A stretch of DNA of 64,000 nucleotides from Brucella anthropi ATCC 49188 (GCF_000017405.1 NC_009667.1:1846001-1910000), one strand, 5' to 3'. Numbered from the stretch's first letter, positions 9,471-19,520 are shown. Notes: generated by a model from the letters alone, not told the origin. Numbers and translations are program-made.

Positions 9471-12065
9471 CTAGATCGGCTGGACGAAACTATCGAGAAC
9501 GCGCTTCTGTCCGGCCTTGTCGAAATCGATGGTCAGCTTGTTGCCGTCAATAAGCGAAATCGTTCCGTTGCCGAACTTGATATGGAACACGCGGTCGCCC
9601 GCCTTGAAGGCCGATGGCTTGTCGGCCACTGACTTAGCCACCAGTTCACCGTCAATCGTGCGTCCCTTGATGGAGCCACGACCAGCTCCAAAACCGGAAT
9701 CGGTCTCGCCATAGCCGATGCGTTCCACTTTGCTGCCCGAACGAGAACCCCAGTTGTTACGGGTGGCATCGGAGCGATTCTGCTGCGCGCGCTGCCAGCC
9801 GGGTGTCGAATAGGAATTCTGGAATGGATCAGCCTTGTCGAAGCGGGACTGTCCATAGCCTCCGCCATAACCGCCGTAATTGCCTTCCAGTTCGGCCACT
9901 TCCACATGCGCTTCCGGTAGTTCTTCCAGAAAACGGGAAGGAATGGTCGATTGCCACATGCCGTGGATGCGTCGGTTGGAAACGAACCAGATATGCAGGT
10001 TTTTCTTGGCGCGGGTCACGCCGACATAGGCGAGGCGGCGCTCTTCCTCAAGGCCGGAACGTCCGCCTTCATCAAGCGCGCGCTGGTGCGGAAACAGGCC
10101 TTCTTCCCAGCCGGGAAGAAAGACGGTTTCAAACTCCAGACCCTTGGCCGAATGCAGCGTCATGATGTTGACGGCATCCAGATCCTCGTTCTGTTCGGCG
10201 TCCATGACGAGTGCGACATGCTCAAGGAATCCACGCAGGCTCTCATATTCCTCCATGGAACGGATCAGTTCCTTGAGGTTTTCAAGCCGGCCCGGTGCTT
10301 CTGCCGATTTGTCATTCTGCCACATGGCCGTATAGCCGGATTCATCCAGAATGGTTTCGGCCAGTTCCGTATGCGGCGTGTTGTCGATCAGGGACTGCCA
10401 GCGCAGGAAATTCTCGACCACTTCGCGCAGTGCGGAGCGTGGTTTCGGCTTCAATTCCTCGGTTTCAATGAGATCGCAGGCCGCGGAAAACATCGAAATA
10501 TCGCGTGCACGTGCATAGTCATGGATCTGGCGGATCGCGGCTTCGCCCAGACCACGCTTAGGCGTGTTGATGATGCGTTCCAGCGCCAGATCGTCTGCCG
10601 GTTGTGCAACGACACGCAGATATGCCATCGCATCACGGATTTCGAGCCGCTCGTAGAAGCGCGGGCCGCCGATGACGCGGTAATTAAGGCCGAGCGTGAC
10701 AAAACGGTCTTCGAATTCACGCATCTGGAAAGAAGCGCGGACGAGGATCGCCATGTTGTTGAGGAGATGCCCCTGACGCTGGGCCTGCTCAATGGCTTCG
10801 CCGACAGCACGAGCTTCCTCTTCCGAGTCCCAGGCCGCATGAACTTTGACCCGTGGATCGTCTGGATTGGGTGCTTCGGTAAACAGCGTTTTGCCTAGGC
10901 GACCCTCGTTATGTGCGATCAGGTGGGCGGCTGCACCGAGGATATGCGCTGTGGAGCGGTAATTGCGCTCAAGCTTGATGACGACTGCGCCCGGAAAATC
11001 CTTTTCGAAGCGAAGAATATTGTCCACTTCTGCTCCGCGCCAGCCGTAAATCGACTGATCGTCGTCGCCGACGCAGCACAGGTTTACCTGTGCTGATTTG
11101 TTTGCGCTCACGCTGTCGCCGCTGCGCGGCTCGCTCCGCGGGGGCGCGCCATCAGGCGCGACGCCCGGTCGGGCTTGCCGACCTTCGGTCGGAATAGGCG
11201 CTGGTGCTGTGTTACGTGTCTGCGGCCTTTGCGCCAACAGACGCAGCCACAAATATTGCGCCGTATTCGTATCCTGATATTCGTCCACCAGAATGTAGCG
11301 GAACTTCGCGTGATATTCGCGCAGGATATCCGGATGATTGCGGAAGATACGGATCGGATGCAGCAGAAGATCGCCGAAATCGCAGGCGTTCAATGTGCGC
11401 AGGCGCTCCTGATAGGCCTGATAAAGCTCGCGGCCACGACCGTTGCCGAACGAGCGCGCATCGCCTTCCGGAATATCGGATGGCCCGAATCCCTTGTTCT
11501 TCCAGCCATCGATCATGTTGGCGAAGGTGCGGGCAGGCCAGCGCTTGTCATCAAGCCCTTCAGCCTGAATGAGCTGCTTGATAAGCCGGATCACGTCGTC
11601 GGTGTCGAGGATCGTGAAATCCGATGTCAGATTTGCAAGCTCCGCATGGCGACGCAAAAGCTTGACACCGATCGAGTGGAACGTGCCGAGCCACGGCATG
11701 CCTTCGACTGCGCCTCCGACCAGATGACCGATACGCTCCTTCATTTCGCGCGCGGCCTTGTTCGTGAAAGTCACGGCGAGAATCTGGCTTGGATAGGCAA
11801 GGCCGGTGGTCAGAATATGTGCAATACGCGTTGTCAGAACGCGCGTTTTTCCCGTGCCCGCACCGGCAAGCACCAGAACAGGACCTTCCGTCGTCAGGAC
11901 TGCCTGACGTTGCTCGGGGTTCAACCCTTTCAGGTAATCAGGCTCGCCACGCTGCTGGTTGCGTGCTGCCATGGCACGTGCGGCAATGCCACCGGGAGCA
12001 GGCGTGCGGCCTGCCGGAGCGTCGTCATCGCCGAAAAACGGCATATCGTCGGGAAAGTCAGACAT
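9471..12065 (-). CDS. uvrD: DNA helicase II, UvrD/PcrA type
   Basis: SF1A 3'-5' helicase for nucleotide excision and mismatch repair. Walker A is AGAGTGKT (residues about 67-74), Walker B is VDEYQDTN, and later motifs include VGDDDQSIYGWRGA, LERNYRST and TLHSAKGLEF. At 864 residues it is somewhat longer than usual. Part of the excess is a low-complexity insert at about residues 283-325, between LRLLAQRP and VNLCCVGDDDQ, encoded by GC-rich hairpin-forming DNA (see the repeat at 11098-11215). The C-terminal glycine-rich tail and the FHIKFGNGTISLIDGNKLTIDF Tudor-like end are normal for alphaproteobacterial homologues. Confidence 0.93.
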   Translation of the reverse strand: MSDFPDDMPFFGDDDAPAGRTPAPGGIAARAMAARNQQRGEPDYLKGLNPEQRQAVLTTEGPVLVLAGAGTGKTRVLTTRIAHILTTGLAYPSQILAVTFTNKAAREMKERIGHLVGGAVEGMPWLGTFHSIGVKLLRRHAELANLTSDFTILDTDDVIRLIKQLIQAEGLDDKRWPARTFANMIDGWKNKGFGPSDIPEGDARSFGNGRGRELYQAYQERLRTLNACDFGDLLLHPIRIFRNHPDILREYHAKFRYILVDEYQDTNTAQYLWLRLLAQRPQTRNTAPAPIPTEGRQARPGVAPDGAPPRSEPRSGDSVSANKSAQVNLCCVGDDDQSIYGWRGAEVDNILRFEKDFPGAVVIKLERNYRSTAHILGAAAHLIAHNEGRLGKTLFTEAPNPDDPRVKVHAAWDSEEEARAVGEAIEQAQRQGHLLNNMAILVRASFQMREFEDRFVTLGLNYRVIGGPRFYERLEIRDAMAYLRVVAQPADDLALERIINTPKRGLGEAAIRQIHDYARARDISMFSAACDLIETEELKPKPRSALREVVENFLRWQSLIDNTPHTELAETILDESGYTAMWQNDKSAEAPGRLENLKELIRSMEEYESLRGFLEHVALVMDAEQNEDLDAVNIMTLHSAKGLEFETVFLPGWEEGLFPHQRALDEGGRSGLEEERRLAYVGVTRAKKNLHIWFVSNRRIHGMWQSTIPSRFLEELPEAHVEVAELEGNYGGYGGGYGQSRFDKADPFQNSYSTPGWQRAQQNRSDATRNNWGSRSGSKVERIGYGETDSGFGAGRGSIKGRTIDGELVAKSVADKPSAFKAGDRVFHIKFGNGTISLIDGNKLTIDFDKAGQKRVLDSFVQPI
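11098..11215. repeat. Palindromic GC-rich insert within uvrD
   Basis: A cluster of short perfect hairpins: CGCGG/CCGCG, CGCGCC-atca-GGCGCG, GGTCGG/CCGACC, and CCGACC-ttc-GGTCGG. It keeps the uvrD frame open and encodes a Pro/Arg/Gly-rich loop between two conserved helicase motifs. The arrangement resembles in-frame palindromic repeat elements such as those known in Rickettsia. Whether copies exist elsewhere in this genome cannot be seen here. Confidence 0.6.
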
Positions 12066-12123
12066 TTGACCCGAATGTAATGATTCGTGGCTGAAAGACC
12101 AGCGAAAGGGTTAAAATATTCGA

Positions 12124-13200
12124 CTACTCTAATTGAGTGACGCGACGATCCGTAAAGTTCAGGCGATGCGAGGCCAGTGCTTCCACAAGTCCGCGCAGTT
12201 CCGGTTCGCGCTGCAACAGATCATCGAGTTCCGTCATCTGGTTCATCGCGATCAGCCGCAGAATGTCGTCCCGGATGGTCCCGTCAGCGCGCCGGGGCAG
12301 ATGGGCAACCGGCTGGATCAGTTCAACCTTCTGGCCTTTCAAGCGCGCGCGCAGGCTTTTTTCGTCGGCGTTGAGAGTCTCCACGAAAGCATAGATGCCG
12401 ACGCCCTTGGCTGGCAGCGAATAAAGCGCGAGAGCTACATCCGAGACACGCGGATCAGATTTGAGGGCCGCCTGAATTGCAGGACCTTCATTGTCGATCC
12501 GGTCACCGGTGCCTTCGCCGTCCGACCAGCTGAAAATGCCGCGCGTGATGAAGTTGTAGACTTTCTTGCCTGTCGCCAGCCAGATGCGCGACGGCAGCGA
12601 ACGGCGCGCCAGAATGCGCTTTTCCGTTGGTGTCATCATGTCCTTTGCGAAAGCACGCTTCTGCTTGATGAGGTGGCGAAAATCCTCATAGGCCATCAGG
12701 CGATAGAGCGCGCCACGACGACGATGCACGCTTGCAAGCTGGAAATCGATGACTGCAGCTTCACCTTCAGGCGTCATCAGCCAGTTTTGCGGTTTGGCGA
12801 GGTCGTTGTGGGTAACGCCAAGACGGCGCATATCGCGCAGGATGCGGTGCGCGGTGCGATACCATTTCGGATCGGACGGGCGCGCAAGATGCAGCGGTGT
12901 GCCTTCCGTCCAGGATCGATACAGCCCGTCCTTATCGACGGCGAGGAGCTGCGGGACACCTTCAATGCCGCGTACAGTCTTGAGGCCACGGATTTCGCGC
13001 CGGGCCAATATCCATGCCAGCGGCTTCGACCACCAGGGAGCAGCGCTTACGACACGACGGATGATACGGGTATCGGGATCGCCTACGAAATAACCGGCAT
13101 GGGTTTCCGAGAACACGTCGCGCTTGAACACGGCGGTTTCGACAAAATCCGGTATTTGATCGCCTTTCAGGGGCACATCTATATTGGGGTTCTGAACCAT
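12124..13200 (-). CDS. Kinase-like protein with C-terminal ANL-ligase-like domain
   Basis: A 358-residue protein. The N-terminal two thirds carry a RIO/lipopolysaccharide-kinase-like core: catalytic loop GVTHNDLAKPQNWL and metal motif AVIDFQLASV, with DFQ in place of DFG. The C-terminal third (GPAIQAALKSDPRVSDVALALYSLP through DGTIRDDILRLIAMNQ) resembles the small C-terminal domain of acyl-CoA synthetases. Substrate is unknown; an envelope sugar or small molecule is as likely as a protein. The gene is divergent from the UPF0303 gene, with about 130 bases between. Confidence 0.72.
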   Translation of the reverse strand: MVQNPNIDVPLKGDQIPDFVETAVFKRDVFSETHAGYFVGDPDTRIIRRVVSAAPWWSKPLAWILARREIRGLKTVRGIEGVPQLLAVDKDGLYRSWTEGTPLHLARPSDPKWYRTAHRILRDMRRLGVTHNDLAKPQNWLMTPEGEAAVIDFQLASVHRRRGALYRLMAYEDFRHLIKQKRAFAKDMMTPTEKRILARRSLPSRIWLATGKKVYNFITRGIFSWSDGEGTGDRIDNEGPAIQAALKSDPRVSDVALALYSLPAKGVGIYAFVETLNADEKSLRARLKGQKVELIQPVAHLPRRADGTIRDDILRLIAMNQMTELDDLLQREPELRGLVEALASHRLNFTDRRVTQLE

Positions 13201-13328
13201 AAGGCTCCACTAGTGGATTGCATCCGATCAATCAAGTTTGATGGCGGACAACCCTTATTGCAATCACGTGATCGAAGGCGCACAAGGAACGCACAGATTT
13301 CGTGCGGCTCATCGGGGAAATGCAGAGA

Positions 13329-13838
13329 ATGGCACAGGGCGACGACAGCAAGCAGGCGATTGCGCAGATCATCCGGCAGGAACAGGCGCTTATTTTTCCG
13401 TCATTTGACGAGAATGAAGCATTCGCGCTTGGTCATCGCATTCGCGATATCGCCGTGAAGGAAAAGCTCGGCATTGCCACCGAAATTTCCCTGTGGGACC
13501 GGCAATTGTTTTATGCGACGACCGCCGGAAGCACAGTGGACAATCAGGAATGGTTGCGCCGCAAGTTCAATGTCGTGCGCCGCTTTCATGCTTCGACCTA
13601 TCGTCTTGTTCTGGAACAGAATCGCGACGATCGCATGTTTGCTCTCCATAAAGCATTGAATGTCGAAGATTACGCGCTGGCGGGCGGCGGATTTCCGATC
13701 CGCGTTGCAGGGGCAGGCGTAATCGGCGCAGTAATCGTATCGGGGCTGCCGCAGCGCGAGGACCATAATCTGGTGATCCGCGCCGTTGCCGAGCATCTTG
13801 GACAAGACCCGGTCGCATTGGCGTTGCCTGCCGTTTGA
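13329..13838 (+). CDS. UPF0303 (heme-degrading-domain-like) protein
   Basis: A 169-residue protein of the UPF0303/COG4702 family, whose fold is shared with HbpS/GlcG-like proteins; true function is unclear. The ATG at 13329 was chosen because MAQGDDSKQAIAQIIRQEQA matches the N-terminus I know from Brucella homologues; a longer frame from 13302 has no support. The core RKFNVVRRFHASTYRLVLEQ and the C-terminal ALAGGGFPIRVAGAGVIGAV block are both present. It ends 23 bases before the FAD-linked dehydrogenase, so the two probably form an operon. Confidence 0.87.
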   Translation: MAQGDDSKQAIAQIIRQEQALIFPSFDENEAFALGHRIRDIAVKEKLGIATEISLWDRQLFYATTAGSTVDNQEWLRRKFNVVRRFHASTYRLVLEQNRDDRMFALHKALNVEDYALAGGGFPIRVAGAGVIGAVIVSGLPQREDHNLVIRAVAEHLGQDPVALALPAV

Positions 13839-13861
13839 CTATGAATTTCGGAGAATGAACG

Positions 13862-15271
13862 ATGTCGCTTGAAAATGTTGTCGCGCTTGCACGCAATGAG
13901 AACGGTATTGCAGCAGCAGTGGGTATTCTCAAGCAGCGTTTCGGTGAGCGTGCGCAGACCGGTCAGGCTATCCGCGAGCAGCACGGTCACACGACGACCT
14001 ATGTACCGACACAGGCGCCGGACATCGTCATCTTTGCGGAGACTGCGCAGGAGGTGCAGGATGTTGTGCGTATCTGCGCCGAACATCGCGTTCCGGTTAT
14101 CGCCTTCGGCGCCGGTTCGTCGCTCGAAGGGCAGGTGAATGCGCCCGCTGGTGGTGTCTCTCTTGACCTCACGCGCATGAACAGGGTGATTGCGGTGCAC
14201 GCGGAAGATCTGGATTGCGTGGTGGAACCGGGCATTACGCGCCGGGAACTGAATGAATATCTGCGCGATACGGGACTGTTCTTTCCGATTGATCCGGGTG
14301 CCAATGCCACGCTGGGCGGCATGGCTTCCACCCGTGCGTCCGGTACGAATGCAGTGCGTTATGGGACCATGCGCGAGAATGTGCTGGCGCTGAAAGCCGT
14401 GATGCCCGATGGGCGGTTGATCGAGACTTCCAAGCGCGTGAAGAAGACGGCTGCGGGTTACGATCTCACGAGGCTGCTTGTCGGAGCCGAGGGAACACTT
14501 GGCATCATCACCGAACTGACATTGAAACTACAGGGGATACCGCAGGCGATCTCCGGTGGTATCTGTCCTTTCCCGGATGTGGATTCGGCTTGCCGCACGG
14601 TGATTGAAACCATCCAGATGGGTATCCCCGTTGCACGTATCGAGCTTGTAAACACGCTTCAGATGCAGGCGCTGATCCTCCATTCCAAACTGCCTTATGA
14701 GGCACAGCCCTATCTGTTTGTCGAGTTCCACGGCACGGAAAGCGGCGTTGCCGAACAGGCGGAATTGTTTGGAGAAATTGCTGCAGGCAATGGTGGGGGC
14801 AATTTCCAGTGGACCCACGATGCTGAGGAACGCGACCGGCTATGGCGGGCGCGTCACGACGCCTATCTTGCGTCCTTTCTGCTGAGGCCCGGTTGCAAGG
14901 GCGTTTCCACCGATGTCTGCGTGCCGATTTCACGTCTTGCAGACTGCATCGGCGAGACGGAAAAGGACCTTGCCGAAACAGGTCTTATAGCGCCGATTGT
15001 CGGGCATGTGGGAGATGGTAATTTCCACCTTCTCCTGCTTCTCGATACAGAAGATGCCAGCGAGATGGAGCGTGCCGAAGCTTTCATGGATCGGCTGACC
15101 AAGCGCGCCATTGCCATGGAGGGAACCTGTACCGGCGAGCATGGCATCGGGCAGGGCAAGATGAAGTATCTGGCCATGGAGCTGGGCGAAGCCACGGACT
15201 ACATGCGAACCATCAAGAAAGCGCTCGATCCCGACAACATCATGAATCCGGGTAAAATACTGATTTCCTGA
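13862..15271 (+). CDS. FAD-linked 2-hydroxyacid dehydrogenase (GlcD/DLD type)
   Basis: A 469-residue VAO-family flavoprotein, probably oxidising D-lactate or a related 2-hydroxyacid. The FAD-binding PP-loop region is IAFGAGSSLEGQVNAPAGGV followed by DPGANATLGGMASTRASG. The C-terminal FAD-oxidase domain shows GHVGDGNFH and the terminal signature GTCTGEHGIGQGK. It is a single-polypeptide DLD-like form with no adjacent GlcE or GlcF subunits, which favours a D-lactate dehydrogenase (cytochrome) over the three-subunit glycolate oxidase. It sits 23 bases after the UPF0303 gene, whose fold relative GlcG belongs to glycolate operons; this is an interesting but weak link. Confidence 0.85.
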   Translation: MSLENVVALARNENGIAAAVGILKQRFGERAQTGQAIREQHGHTTTYVPTQAPDIVIFAETAQEVQDVVRICAEHRVPVIAFGAGSSLEGQVNAPAGGVSLDLTRMNRVIAVHAEDLDCVVEPGITRRELNEYLRDTGLFFPIDPGANATLGGMASTRASGTNAVRYGTMRENVLALKAVMPDGRLIETSKRVKKTAAGYDLTRLLVGAEGTLGIITELTLKLQGIPQAISGGICPFPDVDSACRTVIETIQMGIPVARIELVNTLQMQALILHSKLPYEAQPYLFVEFHGTESGVAEQAELFGEIAAGNGGGNFQWTHDAEERDRLWRARHDAYLASFLLRPGCKGVSTDVCVPISRLADCIGETEKDLAETGLIAPIVGHVGDGNFHLLLLLDTEDASEMERAEAFMDRLTKRAIAMEGTCTGEHGIGQGKMKYLAMELGEATDYMRTIKKALDPDNIMNPGKILIS

Positions 15272-15456
15272 TTCAAATCAGCCGTTTGGACGGGTTTGCC
15301 AAGAGTTTGATTCAGGCAGGCGTGCATATCGATGTGGCTGTGATGCAATTTGCCTTGTTGTCGCCGGATCGATGCCGTTATGTTGCGCAGATAAAGACAG
15401 CGTGATTCACTCTTTGTTTCGCGCTAACTTGCAATCTGTTTGACCGGAGCTGGTTC

Positions 15457-18400
15457 TTGGGCCGCATATTCGTCATCGTCGGCGGGCTTTTCGTGCTGCT
15501 GTTGACGGCAGCACTTGTCGTGCCGCCTTTTGTTGACTGGAGCGGCTATCGTGCCGATTTCGAGCGCGAGGCCAGCCGTGTTTTGGGGCGCCCTGTCAAG
15601 GTCGCTGGTGACGTCAGCGCACGGCTTTTGCCGTTTCCTTCCGTCGCGTTCTCTGATGTGCGTGTTGGGCCTGATGCAGCTCATCCGGTGATGACCGTCG
15701 ATACGTTTTCGATGGACGCCGAGCTGATGCCGTTTCTGCGCGGCCAGCTTCTGATTTTCGATATGCGTGTGGATCGTCCACAGGTTACAATTTCTCTCGA
15801 CAAAAGCGGCAAGGTTGATTGGGCAATCCGCCCGTCGACGCCGCTCGATCCGACGAAAATCAGGCTGGAACGGCTTTCCGTCAGTGACGGAACAATTACC
15901 CTTCGCGAAGAGGCAAGCGGTCGCAGTCATACAGCTACCGAACTTGATGCTGTGATCTCCGCAAACAGTCTTGCAGGTCCATGGCAGGCAAACGGAAGTC
16001 TCGTTCTTCAGGGCGAAAAGCTGGCAATCGACCTAACGAGTGGCGAGGCAAAGCCGGACGGGTCGCTGCGCGTTCGCGCACGTATTTCGCCAAAAGCAAT
16101 CCCGGCTACTTTCGAGACCGATGGCGATGTGACCGTGACTGAAGGTCGGCTCGACTATGCCGGTGACTTTTCGCTCCGCTCTTCCGATATGGTTGCCAAG
16201 ACGACTAAGGATCAGAAAACGCCGACGGAAACACCCTTCTTCAGTGGTGTGCGCGTAACCGGTCAATTCAAGGCGGATCGCAATCGCTTCGATGCCAGCG
16301 AATTTCGGATGGAGCAGGGGCCTGCCGACAATCCTTATGTGGTGAATGGCAAGGCATTCATCGATTATGGCGACAAGCCGCGTTTCGAGGTCAGCGCCGA
16401 TGGGCAGCAGCTTTTCTGGGGGCCGAATGAAGCCGCCAGTGAAGAACAATCCGGTTCCGTAATGCCGGTGGCTGATCGTATTGCGATAGCGCGTCGTGTT
16501 CTCGAACAACTGCCCATTCCGACTATACCCGGCAATGTGGATTTGCGTCTGCCTGCCGTCATTGCAGGTGGTACAACGATACGCTCAGTCACAGTGAGCG
16601 CGGAGCCTGACGGAAAGAACTGGAATATTCGTCAGTTCGCTGCTGATCTTCCGGGGCGAACCAAGGTGGAAGCCAAGGGCACGCTCTCGGTTGGCAAGGA
16701 TTTTGGCTTTAAGGGTGATATGCTTGTTGCGTCGCGTCAGCCGTCCGGTCTCGCAAGCTGGCTGAACGAGACAGTTGACGATTCTGTGCGCAAACTCGAA
16801 GGCGCGGGTTTTTCAGGACAGGTCGATCTTCGCGACGGAATGCAGCGGATCGATAATCTCGAAATTGCGTTGGGAAAAACCACACTCAAAGGCTCGTTTG
16901 TTCGCGAAGTGAAAGGGTTGGCACAGCCTTCAATTACGCTGACGCTCAATGGCGGAGCGGTGGAAAGCGAAGCGCTGCAAGCTTTTACGGCCTTTTTCTC
17001 CAGTGGTGACGGGCTGGGTTTTCTCGATGGCCAATCGCTGAACCTGGCATTCAAGGCAGGGCCTGTCCGCTATCAGGACATGGAAGCGGCCAATGTCGAC
17101 ATGGCGCTCCGGCTGCATGACGGGCGCTTCGATTTCGACCGGCTGCTGGTTGGCGATGTAGCGGGCACGACGCTTACTGCAACAGGCACCTACGAACCCT
17201 TCTCCAATACGCCTTCCGGCTCGCTCGATGCGACGATACTGTCTGGAGATCTTTCGCGTTTCCTCTCGCTGATGGCCAACCGCTATCCCCAGCTACCGCT
17301 GTTTCATGCGCTTTCGTTGCGTGCGGCGAATTTCCCTGGGCTGTTCGAGGATAGCGAGATCAATGTCATCGCCAATGCGGTGGCGCCGTCCGTGCCTGTG
17401 GCGAACAAGACACCTGCTAAAGGCGCGGCATCCAAGGGTAAGAGTGCCCGGCCTGCTGAGGCAAACACCAAAAGTGCTCCCGGTGTCGGGGAGTTTTCGT
17501 TCAGTGTTACCGGGAAAACAGGCGGCATGAAGCTGGACCTGTCGGGCACGGCGAGCGGTGGCGAGGGTGAGGGCGAGCCGTTGCAGATGCAATTGAACGG
17601 CACGGCAACATCAGAGCAAGGCGAGGCGGTACTCGCATTGATCGGCTTGCCTGCCTTGCCGCTTGGGCTTGCTGGTGAACTTACCGCCGACCTGAGCATG
17701 CAGGGTGCGCCGAGTGCAGGCATGCGGACATTGCTCAAGCTCACGGCACCAGACGGCTTGGCGACTGCAGACGGTGTGATTTCGCTTGTCGGCGGGGATA
17801 TCGCTGCCAGCGGCAAAGCCCAGTTGAAGTCTGCGGACCTGCAGCCTTTCATCGCAACGGCTGGTTTCGCGCTGCCCGGATTTGGTGAAGGGCTTTCAGC
17901 AGACCTTGCCAGCGATTTTCAGTTCGCAAAGGGTATCTTGCGGTTTCCCAATCTGACAGGAAAGCTGGATGGAGAAGATGTTTCCGCGCGGCTGGAGGCC
18001 AATTTTGCCGATAGCGGCCTGCCGCAGTTGAAGGGTGAGGCAAAGCTCGCGACGCTCGAGGTTGATAGTCTTGCTGCTATCATGCTTGGGCAGGATGCAT
18101 TTGAGCCGGCCAAGCCCACCACGAAGACAATCTGGCCGCGTGGTGCATTCGCGGTCCGTCCGTCCCTGCCGTTATTGCTGGATATGAAGCTCAACGTGGC
18201 GCAAGCTCATATGGAAGGGTTCGGGACCGCTACGGAGTTTTCAACGCGGCTTCTGAAGACCATGGATAGTCTTCAGTTGAACGAATTGACCGGCAACTGG
18301 GCAGGTGGATATCTGGTTGGAAACGTTTCTCTGAGCAATAGCGACAAGAATGCACTCCTCTCGACAGAGCTCAAATGGAGTGGCGCAAAGCTCAAGGATT

Positions 18401-19293
18401 TTTACCAGCTAGAGAACGGTTCTGCACCGCTGGGCGGTGTGGTGAAAGCTGCCGTCAATCTGAATGGTAGCGGCGAGAGCGTTGCGGCGCTGGTCGGATC
18501 GCTGGCGGGAGCGGCAAGTTTTGACGTGGAGAATTTCACCGTCGACGGTCTGGATGGGGCGGCATTGCCTGCAATGATAGCGGCGGCCGATGCAACGGGC
18601 GATCAGTTCTCCGGTTCCGACAAGCTTGCTTCCAAGCAATTTGTCGGCATTGCCGACAAGGCAACCGGGCAGGGCACATTTGCGCCAGGCAACGCGCGGT
18701 TTGACTTTACGATCAGCGGCGGTGTCGCACGTATGGCTGCGGCAAATCTGAGCGATGGAAATGCTGCTCTTCTCAGCGATCTGCAATTCGACCTGTCGAC
18801 ACTAGGAATTGGCGGAAACGGTACTTTGACGTTCCAGAACGGGGATGGCGCCGATACAGGTATTTCTCCGCAGGTGGCCTTTTCTCTCGGCGGTAGTTAT
18901 AGCGCGCCGGAGGTGTCATTCGACAGGCAGCCGCTTGTTCAGTTCCTGACCCAGCGTGCGCTTGAACGCGAACAGGAACGTGTTGAATCCATGCAGGCGA
19001 GTTTGATGGAGAAGCAGCGCCTCCGTCGTCAGCTTGGGCTGTTCGAAGCAGATGAAGTGGAACGTGATCGTTCGCAGCGTGAGGACGAGGCGAGACGCCG
19101 TGCCGAAGCCAGTGCGCGCGAAGCGGCTCGGAAAACCGCCGCGGAAGCTCAACGGCTTGAGGCTGAGAAGCCGCAAGGCGGACCGGCAGGTGGATCGAAA
19201 GATCCTCTGGCATCGCCGGAAGGTGGTCAATCCCTCAACGAATTCCTGAAAAGTCTGGAAACGACGCCTGTGGTGCCTGTACCTCAGCCTTGA
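15457..19293 (+). CDS. AsmA family envelope protein
   Basis: A 1278-residue AsmA/TamB-like protein, a family of long beta-groove proteins implicated in lipid transport or assembly between membranes. An N-terminal membrane anchor (IFVIVGGLFVLLLTAALVVPPFV) leads into the typical WSGYRADFEREASRVLGRPVKVAGDVSARLLPFPSVAF block. The C-terminal AsmA domain (residues about 900-1160) is followed by a charged helical tail rich in Arg, Glu and Ala, likely coiled coil. The TTG start follows a GGAG 7 bases upstream. Its last 10 bases overlap the convergent RHH gene. Confidence 0.87.
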   Translation: MGRIFVIVGGLFVLLLTAALVVPPFVDWSGYRADFEREASRVLGRPVKVAGDVSARLLPFPSVAFSDVRVGPDAAHPVMTVDTFSMDAELMPFLRGQLLIFDMRVDRPQVTISLDKSGKVDWAIRPSTPLDPTKIRLERLSVSDGTITLREEASGRSHTATELDAVISANSLAGPWQANGSLVLQGEKLAIDLTSGEAKPDGSLRVRARISPKAIPATFETDGDVTVTEGRLDYAGDFSLRSSDMVAKTTKDQKTPTETPFFSGVRVTGQFKADRNRFDASEFRMEQGPADNPYVVNGKAFIDYGDKPRFEVSADGQQLFWGPNEAASEEQSGSVMPVADRIAIARRVLEQLPIPTIPGNVDLRLPAVIAGGTTIRSVTVSAEPDGKNWNIRQFAADLPGRTKVEAKGTLSVGKDFGFKGDMLVASRQPSGLASWLNETVDDSVRKLEGAGFSGQVDLRDGMQRIDNLEIALGKTTLKGSFVREVKGLAQPSITLTLNGGAVESEALQAFTAFFSSGDGLGFLDGQSLNLAFKAGPVRYQDMEAANVDMALRLHDGRFDFDRLLVGDVAGTTLTATGTYEPFSNTPSGSLDATILSGDLSRFLSLMANRYPQLPLFHALSLRAANFPGLFEDSEINVIANAVAPSVPVANKTPAKGAASKGKSARPAEANTKSAPGVGEFSFSVTGKTGGMKLDLSGTASGGEGEGEPLQMQLNGTATSEQGEAVLALIGLPALPLGLAGELTADLSMQGAPSAGMRTLLKLTAPDGLATADGVISLVGGDIAASGKAQLKSADLQPFIATAGFALPGFGEGLSADLASDFQFAKGILRFPNLTGKLDGEDVSARLEANFADSGLPQLKGEAKLATLEVDSLAAIMLGQDAFEPAKPTTKTIWPRGAFAVRPSLPLLLDMKLNVAQAHMEGFGTATEFSTRLLKTMDSLQLNELTGNWAGGYLVGNVSLSNSDKNALLSTELKWSGAKLKDFYQLENGSAPLGGVVKAAVNLNGSGESVAALVGSLAGAASFDVENFTVDGLDGAALPAMIAAADATGDQFSGSDKLASKQFVGIADKATGQGTFAPGNARFDFTISGGVARMAAANLSDGNAALLSDLQFDLSTLGIGGNGTLTFQNGDGADTGISPQVAFSLGGSYSAPEVSFDRQPLVQFLTQRALEREQERVESMQASLMEKQRLRRQLGLFEADEVERDRSQREDEARRRAEASAREAARKTAAEAQRLEAEKPQGGPAGGSKDPLASPEGGQSLNEFLKSLETTPVVPVPQP

Positions 19294-19520
19294 ATTATTC
19301 TGGATTTGAGCCAATCCAGAACATGAAGTCTAAGTGCGGAAGACAGATTGATTGATCTGTCACGCTTGCTGTCGACTTCTGCGATCAGGGCCGCTACGGA
19401 AAGCTCTCGTGTGGCCGCAATTTCCTCAACCAGTTCGAAAAACGGGTCTTCAAGCGTATAGCTGGTTGCGTGCCCGCGAATACTGACGGAATGTTTGCGT
19501 AAACCTCCTGACGAGTTCAC
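19284..19520 (-). CDS. Ribbon-helix-helix (RHH_4) protein
   Basis: A 78-residue protein with an RHH_4 domain: LRKHSVSIRGHATSYTLEDPFFELVEEIAATRELSVAALIAEVD followed by the conserved NLSSALRLHVLDWL. Probably a DNA-binding regulator, though targets are unknown. It overlaps the upstream DUF4169 gene by four bases (ATGA), so the two are cotranslated, as I believe is common in Rhizobiales. Its 3' end overlaps the convergent AsmA gene. Confidence 0.85.
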   Translation of the reverse strand: MNSSGGLRKHSVSIRGHATSYTLEDPFFELVEEIAATRELSVAALIAEVDSKRDRSINLSSALRLHVLDWLKSRIIQG

